DNA of 41,190 bases from Planctomycetota bacterium (GTDB lineage: Bacteria; Planctomycetota; MHYJ01; WSZJ01), in NCBI GenBank assembly GCA_016190145.1, contig JACPRD010000102.1, positions 1-41,190 of the forward strand. The letters run 5' to 3'. Positions 1-8,032 of this stretch are shown here, in pieces (position 1 is the stretch's first letter; every line of letters begins with the position of its first letter). The translations under genes and the position numbers were made by a program. The notes below the pieces were generated by a model. That model saw only the letters and a program-made list of their open reading frames with translations, had not been told where the DNA came from and ran no database searches.

Positions 1-295
1 CACTGATGAAAAAGGGTGAAAACGGATACGTCCTTGTCCGCAGCCGATTCCCTCGGAAGAACTCGAAAACCTGCTTCGAAAAACAAATTTGTGATCGATT
101 GTGTACAGAGAATCAACTCCAAGTCGTAGATCGGAGTGAGCCCGGGTTGGGGCCTGGGATTGACCCTTTGTGCGTTTTCCTGGTCCTTGGGCTTCGGGCT
201 TCCCGCGCTCCCGCCACTTCACGGCGCGCCCCGCGACCGATGACCCGAGAGATTTCCGGTCCCGCAATCGGCTTTCAAACGATACCCTGTCCCCC
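1..295. other. Gene-free left edge
   Basis: No credible coding region is seen here. The short open frames on the plus strand are proline/arginine-rich and lack family resemblance. The stretch presumably holds the promoter of the gene starting at 296, but I cannot point to convincing -35/-10 boxes. Confidence 0.5.
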
Positions 296-2260
296 ATGTC
301 CGAACTTCCGAAAGAACTCCGCGAGCTGGCCGACATCCTGACGGAAGCGGTGCTGTCGCTGCGCCGGATCGCCATGATCGTCGAGAAGGAGGGGGCGGGC
401 GCGCTCGCCGCGCCCGCGCCGGCGGTCGTGCCCGCGGAGACGCCGAAGGCCGCCGCGGCGCCGGAGCCCGCGAGGGAGACGCCGGAACCCACGGCAGAGG
501 AGCCTGCGGTGGAGCGGCCGTGGGAGCTCATCCTGGGACTCGCGCGCAAGGTCCTGGGTGCGGGCGGCGACCGCGTCTGGCGGACGAGCGAGCTGATGGG
601 CGCCCTGCGCGACGCGGGGCTCGACCTCCCGACTTTCAAGGGCCTCCATTTCGGGCTCATCCCGCGGCTCCAGAAGGCGGGTGACATCGAGCTTTTCGAA
701 GGCGGCACGCTGCGCGCGACCCGCGCGGCCGCCCCGCCTCCCCCGCCGGCGCCTGAGCCGCCTCCGCCCCCCGAAGAAAAACCCGCCGGACCCGTGGACG
801 AAGTCCGCGTCCTCGCCCAGGAAATCGACGACGCAGAACCCTTCCTCGACCGCCTCACCCGCGAGCAGCGCTCCGCCCAGATCAAGGTCTGGGGCGGCCG
901 CGCCCGCGAAATCCAGGACCGCTTCCGCGCCTCGGCACTTCCCCAGTGGCACGAGCGCTGGGGCGACCTTCGCGCGGTTTTCGGGCGGCTGACGCGCATC
1001 ACGCGCGAGCAGCCCTGCGGCTGGGTGGAGCCGCTCACGGAATCGTGGAAGACGGACTGGAAGACCTACGTGGCGATCCACCAGGCCGCGCTCAACGGCA
1101 AGGTCCCGGCGGTCACGGCCGAGGCGGAGCGCGCCTACGTCCGCGATCTCCTCCTGGGGCTGCAGCTGCCCGGGCGGCGGGTGGCCGCGGCGGAGGCGAT
1201 GGACACGATCCGGGAGGGGCTCCGGCACTTCCCCGACGAGAAAGAACCGGCGCTTCAGAAGGCCATCCAGGTTCACGGGCGCCCGCCCGAATTCGCCGCG
1301 CCGGGCCATGCCGCGCCTCCGCCCGACGAGATTTCCGAGCTGGGGCGCGAGATCGACGATGCGGAGCCGTTCCTCGACATGCTGCCGAAGGGGGAGCGGA
1401 CGGCGCAGGTGCGCGTCTGGGCGGGGCGGGCGCGGAAGCTGCAGGACCGGCTCCCCGCGGACGCGCCGCCGGCGCGGCGGGCGGAGATGCGCGCGGTGTT
1501 CGGGCGCCTCACGCGGATCACGCGCGAGCTGCCCTGCGAGTGGATCGAGGGGCTCGCGCTGGACTGGAAGACGGACTGGGACGTCTACGTGGCGCTGAAC
1601 CGCGGCTGGCTGAGCGGGAAGTATCCGGAGCTGACGGAAGAGCAGGAGCGCGCGTACCTGCGCGACCTCCTCGCGGCGCTTTTTCTGCCGCAGCGGCATC
1701 CGACGGCGGCGGAAGCCGCGGACGTGATCCGGGACGCGATCGAGGTTTTCCCGAAGGGCGACGAGCCCGACCTGAAGAAGGCGCTCGCGCAGTTCGGCCG
1801 CCCCGCGGGCTCCCCGTTCCCGAGTCTGCGCGCGCTCAACAAGGCGGCCCCGCGGACCGGCAAGGAGGTCCCGACCGAACGGCGCGTCGCCGCCCCGCCC
1901 GAGGTGCTCGAGGCGACGCGCGGAAAGCGGGTGCTGATGATCGGCGGCCAGGGCGCGCGAGAGGATCATCGGAAGGGAATGATAGAGGCGATGCAGCTGG
2001 CGGAGCTGGAGTGGGTGACGAGCGAGCGGAACCAGTCGTCGCCGTGGCACCGTCTCGAGGAGCGGACCGGGACGGGCCGCTACGATTTCGTGATCTACCT
2101 GGCGAGCTTCACGAGCCACAGCTCCACGGACCTGATCCGCGATTTCAAGAACGCGGGGGTGCCGGTCGTGTACCTGATCCGCGGGTACAGCGTGAACCAG
2201 GTCGTGAAGGCGGTCGAGGAGCAGCTGCTGCCGCGGCTGCGCGAAGCGACGAAGCCCTAG
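296..2260 (+). CDS. DUF2325-like C-terminal domain protein with duplicated internal domain
   Basis: This encodes 654 aa of unknown function. I start it at ATG 296 because the upstream part of the open frame is low-complexity, while MSELPKELRELADILTEAV reads as a real helical N terminus. A Pro/Ala-rich linker is followed by a winged-helix-like segment at about residues 75-142. Two copies of a roughly 160-aa unit follow at about 168-330 and 345-505. Both contain EIDDAEPFLD, a VFGRLTRITRE motif and a W..DW..Y.A stretch. The C-terminal ~110 residues (from 543) begin KRVLMIGGQGAR and contain YDFVIYLASF and VPVVYLIRGYS, a Rossmann-like pattern matching DUF2325 (PF10087). DUF2325 usually occurs as a small stand-alone protein, so this multidomain architecture is unusual. 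No membrane segment or signal peptide is visible, so it is probably cytoplasmic. Confidence 0.8.
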   Translation: MSELPKELRELADILTEAVLSLRRIAMIVEKEGAGALAAPAPAVVPAETPKAAAAPEPARETPEPTAEEPAVERPWELILGLARKVLGAGGDRVWRTSELMGALRDAGLDLPTFKGLHFGLIPRLQKAGDIELFEGGTLRATRAAAPPPPPAPEPPPPPEEKPAGPVDEVRVLAQEIDDAEPFLDRLTREQRSAQIKVWGGRAREIQDRFRASALPQWHERWGDLRAVFGRLTRITREQPCGWVEPLTESWKTDWKTYVAIHQAALNGKVPAVTAEAERAYVRDLLLGLQLPGRRVAAAEAMDTIREGLRHFPDEKEPALQKAIQVHGRPPEFAAPGHAAPPPDEISELGREIDDAEPFLDMLPKGERTAQVRVWAGRARKLQDRLPADAPPARRAEMRAVFGRLTRITRELPCEWIEGLALDWKTDWDVYVALNRGWLSGKYPELTEEQERAYLRDLLAALFLPQRHPTAAEAADVIRDAIEVFPKGDEPDLKKALAQFGRPAGSPFPSLRALNKAAPRTGKEVPTERRVAAPPEVLEATRGKRVLMIGGQGAREDHRKGMIEAMQLAELEWVTSERNQSSPWHRLEERTGTGRYDFVIYLASFTSHSSTDLIRDFKNAGVPVVYLIRGYSVNQVVKAVEEQLLPRLREATKP

Positions 2261-2275
2261 CCCGGCGAAGTTCGC

Positions 2276-2303
2276 TCATCGTTTCTCGTTCATCGTTTCT
2301 CGT
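2276..2303. repeat. Tandem 14-nt repeat (two copies)
   Basis: TCATCGTTTCTCGT occurs twice back to back between the convergent DUF2325-like and HEAT-repeat genes. The core CGTTTCTCGT recurs with the same 14-nt spacing at 9856-9879, so this is a small family of intergenic repeats. Confidence 0.7.
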
Positions 2304-2365
2304 TCCGGCGCTGCGGCGGTCTCCGTGGCGCGCGACAGACCCCGTTGAGCCCGGGTTCCGGCAGG

Positions 2366-3592
2366 CTACTTCCGCGTCTTCCTCCTCCGCCGCTGCTTCC
2401 CCCTCGCGGCCTTCTTTCGCGCGGGCGGCTTCGGCGCCGCCTTCTTCGCGCGGACCTTCTTCCTCCCCGCCTTCTTCTTCGCGGGCGCCTTCCCCCGCTT
2501 CGCCTTCGCCGCTTTCTTCGCGCCGCCGTGCGCCACGCCGAATTCGGCGAGCCAGCCGCCCCACCACTCGGCGTCGTGGGCGGGGTTGTACTCCACGCCG
2601 GTCAGGGGCTCGAGGCCGAAGTAGGCGATGCCGTAGCGGCGGCCGCCGCTGGTGTCGGCGTGAAGGGCCGCGACGAGCGCGGGGACGGCTCGGCGGTCGC
2701 CGATCTGGCCCAGGGCCTCGGCGGCGGCCAGGACGACGTCGTCGGAGGGATCGGCGAGTCGCGGAGAGATCACATCCACGGCCCACGCGGCGCCCGGGCG
2801 GCCCAGCGCGCGAAGGACCGCCGCGCGCAGGCCCGGACGTCCTTCCATCGCGGGCAGAAGGGTCCGGCGGCAGAACTCCCCGTCGAGCGGAAAGCCCGGA
2901 AGGTGGCGCAGCACGGCGAGCGCCGTGGACTCGGCGCCCTCGCGGATCCAGTCGGCGAGCATGGAATGGAGCCGCGCGCGGTCGACGGGAAAATGGGAGA
3001 GGACGCGCAGGGCGTTTTCGGCGACCTCGGGGCGTTCGCTCGAGATCCACTCGGCCAGGAGATCGAGAAGGCCGGCCTCCGCGAGGAACGGGACGTTGAC
3101 GGCGCGGATGTACTCGATGAGCATCCGGCTCTCGTCGCGGAGTTCGTGGGGAAGGGCTCTTCGCAGGCGGGCGACGAAGTCGCGGGCGTTGGCGCGCAGG
3201 ACGGCCTCGACTGAGAGGCCGCGCTGGGCGTCGCGCCACCGGGGGTAGAGTTCGGCGTCCTGGCGGAAGTCGCGGAAGGCGAGGCCGCCGAGGAACTCCG
3301 CGGCCCAGCTGCGGACCCGGGGGTCGGAGTCGCGCATGCCGAGGTCGAGCAGTTCGAGCGCCGCGGGGTGGCGCGCGTGGAAGAACGTCTTCAGGACCTG
3401 CCGCCGGTCGGCCGGGTGCGCGAGTTGCGCCCACACCGCGCCTGCCGCCGCCGCGACCTCCCGGTCGGGCAGCTTCACCCACCGGACCGCCGCCGCCGCC
3501 GCGCGCTCCGGCCGCCCGTCCAGCCGGCGCGCCTCCGCCACCAGCGCCGCCGCCGTGCCGGCCGTCCGTCGGGCCGGGGATTTCGTGGGCAT
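2366..3592 (-). CDS. HEAT-repeat protein with histone H1-like basic tail
   Basis: This encodes 408 aa. Most of the chain is alpha-helical repeat of HEAT/armadillo type. The clearest unit is near residue 300, with DDVVLAAAEALGQIGDRRAV followed by PALVAAL. Earlier units such as DSDPRVRSWAAEFLGGLA are also visible. The last 51 residues (about 358-408) are almost entirely Lys, Ala, Arg and Pro, with repeated KKAAKAK and PARKKAA motifs as in bacterial histone H1-like proteins. This suggests nucleic-acid binding. The ATG at 3592 is preceded by GGAGA. It lies 39 nt downstream of the HD hydrolase gene on the same strand and may be co-transcribed with it. The binding partner is unknown, and a scaffold tethered to DNA or RNA is inference. 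Confidence 0.78.
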   Translation of the reverse strand: MPTKSPARRTAGTAAALVAEARRLDGRPERAAAAAVRWVKLPDREVAAAAGAVWAQLAHPADRRQVLKTFFHARHPAALELLDLGMRDSDPRVRSWAAEFLGGLAFRDFRQDAELYPRWRDAQRGLSVEAVLRANARDFVARLRRALPHELRDESRMLIEYIRAVNVPFLAEAGLLDLLAEWISSERPEVAENALRVLSHFPVDRARLHSMLADWIREGAESTALAVLRHLPGFPLDGEFCRRTLLPAMEGRPGLRAAVLRALGRPGAAWAVDVISPRLADPSDDVVLAAAEALGQIGDRRAVPALVAALHADTSGGRRYGIAYFGLEPLTGVEYNPAHDAEWWGGWLAEFGVAHGGAKKAAKAKRGKAPAKKKAGRKKVRAKKAAPKPPARKKAARGKQRRRRKTRK

Positions 3593-3631
3593 GAATCGGG
3601 TCTCCGGTGTGAGAGTGGCTTCCGCGACGGG

Positions 3632-4183
3632 TCAGGGGTTGCCGGGCAGCGCGACTTCGAGTTCGGCCGCCGCGCGCCGGACGCGCTCGAGGGCGTGCGT
3701 CCACTCGGCGGGGAATCCGGGCGCGAACAGCTCGAGGAGGTGGCGGGCCTTGGCGAGGGCCTTTTCCTGCGAAGGCCGTTCGAGGCCGCGGACGTCCATG
3801 AGGTTGTCGAGAGTGTCGCCGAGCTTGCACAGCTTGACCTCGACGCAGGCCGCCGCGAGGCCGTCGAAGTAGGCCCGCTCCCGGGCCTCTTCCGCCATGC
3901 GCTTGTCCTTCGTGAGCGCCGAAACCCAGCCCGCGACCCTGGCTCCGAATTCCTTCACGATGTCGTCGTGGTCGGTGGTGGTGTCTTCGATCGTGTCGTG
4001 GAGAAGGGCCGCGCACAGGATGTCGGGGTCGCGCACGCCGAATTCCTGCGCGAGGAGCGTGGCGACCCGCATGGGGTGGGCGACGTAGGGCGTCTTCCGG
4101 TCCTTCCGCATCTGCCCGTGGTGGCGCTGGGCGGCGAAAGAGATGGCCTTGAGAAGGGGCGTGAGGTCGATGGGCGGTTTCAT
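3632..4183 (-). CDS. HD-domain phosphohydrolase, SpoT/MESH1-like
   Basis: This encodes 183 aa, the size of stand-alone small alarmone hydrolases. The HD signature is present: YVAHPMRVA (H36), CAALLHDTIEDT (H62-D63 and the downstream ED pair) and KLGDTLDNLMDVR, which corresponds to the KLADRLHNM motif of the SpoT/RelA hydrolase domain. Members of this family hydrolyse (p)ppGpp or related nucleotides using Mn2+. No synthetase domain is attached. The ATG at 4183 is the only good start. The gene is divergent from the NUDIX gene, with 147 bp between them, and precedes the HEAT-repeat gene. Both it and the NUDIX gene may act on nucleotide phosphates. The exact substrate is not shown by the sequence. 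Confidence 0.85.
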   Translation of the reverse strand: MKPPIDLTPLLKAISFAAQRHHGQMRKDRKTPYVAHPMRVATLLAQEFGVRDPDILCAALLHDTIEDTTTDHDDIVKEFGARVAGWVSALTKDKRMAEEARERAYFDGLAAACVEVKLCKLGDTLDNLMDVRGLERPSQEKALAKARHLLELFAPGFPAEWTHALERVRRAAAELEVALPGNP

Positions 4184-4330
4184 GGCGTCCGCATTCTACG
4201 GTCTGGATGAAGAAATGGCTGCCCTCCGCGTCCCTTATCGATTTTCATCGGGCCGGTATCCGCGCCCGGCGCCTTCTCGAAGGACGGGACGCGGAAGTGG
4301 GCCCGATCTCAAACGATCGAGGATGCGGAT

Positions 4331-4915
4331 ATGAGCCGGAGATTCACCCTGCTGAAGTCGCGCACTCTTCACCCCGGCCGGATCGTGCGCCTCGACCGCG
4401 AGACCTGGCGCGCGCCGGACGGGTCGACCTTCTCGCGCGACACCATCGTCCACCCGGGCGCCGTCGCCATCCTCCCGCTCACCGCGCGCGGCACGTTCCT
4501 GTTCCTGCGCCAGTTCCGCGCCGCCGCGCGCGGATGGCTCCTGGAAATTCCGGCGGGAACGCTGGAGAAGGGAGAGTCGCCGCTCGGCTGCGCGAAGCGC
4601 GAGCTGATCGAGGAAACGGGCTTCGCGGCTCGCGGGTGGAAGCTGCTGGGCTCGATCCTCGTCGCGCCCGGCTACACGACCGAGGTCATCCATCTCTTCG
4701 AAGCCCGCGATCTCAGTCCCGCGCATGCCGCGCAGGACGACGACGAGCACATCGAGGTGGAGGAGATGACGCGGGCCGGTGTCGAGCAGGCGGCGAAATC
4801 GGGGCGGATCCGGGATGGGAAGAGCCTGAGCGCAATGCTGCTGAGCGGCAGATTCCGGGCGGGAATTTCCGGGACGGCGCGCCGGCGGGCCCGTAAAGGG
4901 AAGAGCAGGGCCTGA
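4331..4915 (+). CDS. NUDIX hydrolase, ADP-ribose pyrophosphatase-like
   Basis: This encodes 194 aa. A complete Nudix box GX5EX7REUXEEXGU lies at residues 76-98 (G76, E82, R90-E91, E94-E95, G97). It is preceded by HPGAVAILPL and LFLRQFR, typical of the ADP-ribose/GDP-mannose pyrophosphatase (NudF/NudK-like) branch. The following VAPGYTTEVIHLFEARDL also fits that branch. The predicted reaction is hydrolysis of a nucleoside diphosphate linked to a sugar, giving NMP and sugar phosphate, with Mg2+ bound by the Nudix glutamates. The start at 4331 has GAGG about 9 nt upstream. The C-terminal tail (RARKGKSRA) is basic. The gene stands alone on this strand and converges on the kinase operon. Confidence 0.9.
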   Translation: MSRRFTLLKSRTLHPGRIVRLDRETWRAPDGSTFSRDTIVHPGAVAILPLTARGTFLFLRQFRAAARGWLLEIPAGTLEKGESPLGCAKRELIEETGFAARGWKLLGSILVAPGYTTEVIHLFEARDLSPAHAAQDDDEHIEVEEMTRAGVEQAAKSGRIRDGKSLSAMLLSGRFRAGISGTARRRARKGKSRA

Positions 4916-5141
4916 AGCGAGGAAGGCGCAAGGCAACGGCAGGCTTGCTCTTGAGGTAACGCGACAGATGGAGCTCCCCCCGGCCCCGGAGGGCGGCGAC
5001 AGGCTGTCCTGGCCCGAACCCGAGGGTTTGCGCCCGGAGGAGGCTCCGGCTACGGCCTCGGGCCGGTTCCCCCGCGAGGATCCGGAGGGACGGCACTCGT
5101 GGCCGGAGGACGGGACACCCCAGCATGCGGGGAACGAGCCA

Positions 5142-7988
5142 CTACTGCAGCCGCCGGGTCGCCTCCGCCCGCATTGAAGCCTCCGCCTTCGGGAGCTCGA
5201 GCACCCTGCGCCAGTCCTCCCGGGCTGCTTCGGGCTCCCCCATCGCCGCCCGGACGTCGCCGCGCGCCACGAACGCCTGCGCGTCTGCGGGCGCGAGCCG
5301 CAGGCACTCGTCGAGGTCCGCCCGCGCCTCCGCCAGGCGGCCGAGCCGGTGCCGCGCGATCCCCCGACGCTTCCAGGCGTTCGCGTACGCCGGCCGCAGC
5401 CGGATCGCCTCCGCCGCGTCGCGCTCGGCCCCCGCGGCGTCCCCGAGCTGGAGCAGCGCCTCCGCACGGTTGTGGAAGGCCTCCGGATACCCGGGCCTGA
5501 GCTTCAAGGCCTGGTCCAGGTCCGCGATCGCGCCGCGCGGATTGCGAAGTTCGAGACGCACCACCCCGCGGTTGTTCCAGGCCGTGATGTGCTCCGGAAA
5601 GAGCGTCACCGTCTCCGTCAGGACACGCTCCGCCTCCGCCGTCTCCCCCAGCACCATGAGCGTGATGCCGAGATCGTTCCGGTGCCCGGGCGACTTCGGC
5701 TGCCGCCGGATCGCCTCCCGGAAATCAGGCACCGCCTCCGCGTGCCTCCCCAGCTGGACCAGCGCCTGCGCGCGGTTCCCGTAGACGAGCGGCGACGCCG
5801 GATCCAGCTCGAGCGACCGCGCACAGTCCGCAATCGCCCCTTCACTGTCCCCCATCCGGAACCGCGCGACCGAACGGTTCAGGTACGCCATCGCGCAGTG
5901 CGGGTCGAGCGCCAGCGCGCGCGTGCCGCACTCCAGCCCGTCCTCGTACCGCTCGAGCGTCGTCGAGACCCAGCCCAGCGAAATCCAGCCCGTCAGGAAC
6001 TTCGGCCACAGGCGCGTCACGCGGCGCAGGTCCTCCAGCACCGCGGGGAGGTCTTTCAGGTCCCGGTTCGTGCGGCTCCGCGAGTAGAGCGCGAGCGCGA
6101 ACCGCGGCCGGATCTCGATCGCGCGATTCAGTTCCGCGAGCGACGCCTCGCCCTCCTCGATCATGCCGCGCACCCAGTGCAGATCCTCCCGCCCCGGCGA
6201 CCGCGGGAACGCCGCCAGCCCCTCCTCGCAGATCCGCCGCACCGCCGCGGGGTCGGAACGGCCCCGCGCGCTCAAGGCCTCGGCGACTTTCTTCTGAAGC
6301 GCGTCCTCGAAGCCGCTTCCCCGCGCCAGTGCGGCATCGAAGCAGCGGCCGGCCTCTTCCGAGAGCGACTGGATGCCTTCGCGGCGGACCCGGACCTGTT
6401 CGGCGGACTCGCCGCCCCAGCTCATTCCGGTCGCGTAAGCGCGCACGATCAGCACGCGGCCCAGCCAGTAGTGCGCGGGGCCGAAGTCGGGGTCGAGGCG
6501 GAGGGCGTCGCGGAAGCGGCGTTCGGCGGCGGGCATATCGCCTTCGAGTTCGTGGGCGAGGCCGACGAGGTAGGGGCCCAGGGGGAGGTCGGGGGCGAGC
6601 AGGCTGGCGTCCTCGAACTGCCGGCGGGCGGCGAGGAGGCGCGCGGCGAGGGCCTCCTCGTCGACGTCGCGTTCGTAGCGCGCCTGGAACGCGCGGTCGA
6701 GCGAGGGGCGGCCGAGTTCGAGGAGGCGCAGCGCCTCGGCGTGCGCGCGCGCGTCCACCGTCGCCTGGGGCACCGCGGGCGCGGCGGGCTTCGCGCGGCG
6801 CGCCGGGCGGCGCGGCATCTTCGCCTCGACCGGCTGCCCCGCGAGAATCCGCTTCATTTCGGCCGCCAGCGCCCCCCCGTCCGCGTACCGCGCTTTCGGG
6901 TCCTTCTCGAGACAGCGCAGGCAGACGGCGGCGACGCCGGGCGGCAGGCCGCCGCGGCGGGCGGGCGGGGGCGGGTCGTCGTGGAGGGTGCGGTGAAGGG
7001 CTTCGACGCCGCCGCCGCTGAAGGGGAGGCGGTTCGAGGCGGCGCGGTACAGCATGACGCCGAAGCTGAAGATGTCCGAGGCGGGGCCGATCTGGCGGAC
7101 GCGGCCGGCGGCTTGTTCGGGGGACATGTAGTGGGGCGTGCCGAGGACGACTCCCGAGAGGGTGAGGCCGCCGCCGTCGAGGCCGGCGAATTCCTTGGCG
7201 AGTCCGAAGTCCGTCAGTTTCGCCTGCGCGCCGCCGGCGAGAAGGACGTTGGCGGGCTTCACGTCTCGATGCACGACGCCGCGCCCGTGCGCGAACGCGA
7301 GCGCGTCGGCGACCTGCGCGAGCGCTTCCAGCCGCTTGCGGACCGGAAACGAGCGCCAGCCCGGTTCCGCGAGGCGCTCCTCGAGGCTCGGCCCCTCCAC
7401 GAGCTCCATCGTGAAAAAATGCCGCCCGTCCGCGCTTCCGATCTCGTGCACCGCGACGATTCCCGGATGCCGCAGCTTCGCGGCCGACCGGGCCTCGCGC
7501 ATCAGCCGCTCCACCGCGCCCTCGTCGAGTTCGTGTCCCGGCGCGAGCAGCATCTTGAGCGCCACGGCACGGCCCGTCTGCTTGTCGAAAGCCTCGTACA
7601 CCACACCCATCCCGCCGCGCCCGAGCTGGCGCCGCAGCAGGTACCGCCCGAACGGCTTGCCCTCGGGCGGCGGCGCCGCCGGCGGCGTCATGGGTCCCGT
7701 CACGCGCGCGCCAAGCGTCACGAGGCGCGTCATCCCGCCGCAGACCGGGCACGCCGGGAGCCGGGCGGGATCCACCCCGGGAGCCGGAAAGACCGTGCCG
7801 CAGGGGGCGCAGGACAGAAGGAAGGGGGCGTCCGGCGGAAGCGTCGGCAGGGTCGCGGGCGGCGTGAGCGGCGGCGCGCCCGCCGACGAGGGCGATTCGG
7901 CCTCGGCGCTGGCCGCGTGCTCAGCCTGCTCCGGGGTCAACAGCCCCCGGTCGATCATCTGGCGGATCCAGTCGCTGTTGGTCGGCAT
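5142..7988 (-). CDS. Serine/threonine protein kinase with zinc ribbon and TPR tail
   Basis: This encodes 948 aa. The open frame extends upstream, but MPTNSDWIRQMIDRGLLTPE at 7988 is the natural start, just after the preceding gene ends. A zinc ribbon comes first (C60-x2-C63 and C80-x2-C83), followed by a Hanks-type kinase domain at about 113-390. Its Gly-rich loop is LGRGGMGVVYEA, with lysine K145, catalytic HRDVKPANVLL (H240-R241-D242) and DFG at 260-262, all intact. From about 460 to the end there are many tetratricopeptide repeats, such as SPLVYGNRAQALVQLGRHAE. No transmembrane helix is apparent, so it is likely cytosolic, unlike many PknB-type sensors. It follows the exported repeat protein by 44 nt and is probably co-transcribed with it. 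Confidence 0.93.
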   Translation of the reverse strand: MPTNSDWIRQMIDRGLLTPEQAEHAASAEAESPSSAGAPPLTPPATLPTLPPDAPFLLSCAPCGTVFPAPGVDPARLPACPVCGGMTRLVTLGARVTGPMTPPAAPPPEGKPFGRYLLRRQLGRGGMGVVYEAFDKQTGRAVALKMLLAPGHELDEGAVERLMREARSAAKLRHPGIVAVHEIGSADGRHFFTMELVEGPSLEERLAEPGWRSFPVRKRLEALAQVADALAFAHGRGVVHRDVKPANVLLAGGAQAKLTDFGLAKEFAGLDGGGLTLSGVVLGTPHYMSPEQAAGRVRQIGPASDIFSFGVMLYRAASNRLPFSGGGVEALHRTLHDDPPPPARRGGLPPGVAAVCLRCLEKDPKARYADGGALAAEMKRILAGQPVEAKMPRRPARRAKPAAPAVPQATVDARAHAEALRLLELGRPSLDRAFQARYERDVDEEALAARLLAARRQFEDASLLAPDLPLGPYLVGLAHELEGDMPAAERRFRDALRLDPDFGPAHYWLGRVLIVRAYATGMSWGGESAEQVRVRREGIQSLSEEAGRCFDAALARGSGFEDALQKKVAEALSARGRSDPAAVRRICEEGLAAFPRSPGREDLHWVRGMIEEGEASLAELNRAIEIRPRFALALYSRSRTNRDLKDLPAVLEDLRRVTRLWPKFLTGWISLGWVSTTLERYEDGLECGTRALALDPHCAMAYLNRSVARFRMGDSEGAIADCARSLELDPASPLVYGNRAQALVQLGRHAEAVPDFREAIRRQPKSPGHRNDLGITLMVLGETAEAERVLTETVTLFPEHITAWNNRGVVRLELRNPRGAIADLDQALKLRPGYPEAFHNRAEALLQLGDAAGAERDAAEAIRLRPAYANAWKRRGIARHRLGRLAEARADLDECLRLAPADAQAFVARGDVRAAMGEPEAAREDWRRVLELPKAEASMRAEATRRLQ

Positions 7989-8032
7989 CTCCCCTGTCCG
8001 TCCCTCGGCTCCCGGACGCGACTTTACCACGT

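Noticed and set aside
946..3099. 717-codon plus-strand open frame across two genes
   Set aside because: It is an Arg/Gly/Ala/Pro-rich shadow overlapping the DUF2325-like gene and the HEAT gene, both of which have recognisable structure in their own frames.
5117..5131. CCCC-AGCATGC-GGGG mini hairpin after the NUDIX/kinase convergence
   Set aside because: A 4-bp stem without a U-run is too weak to call a terminator in DNA this GC-rich.
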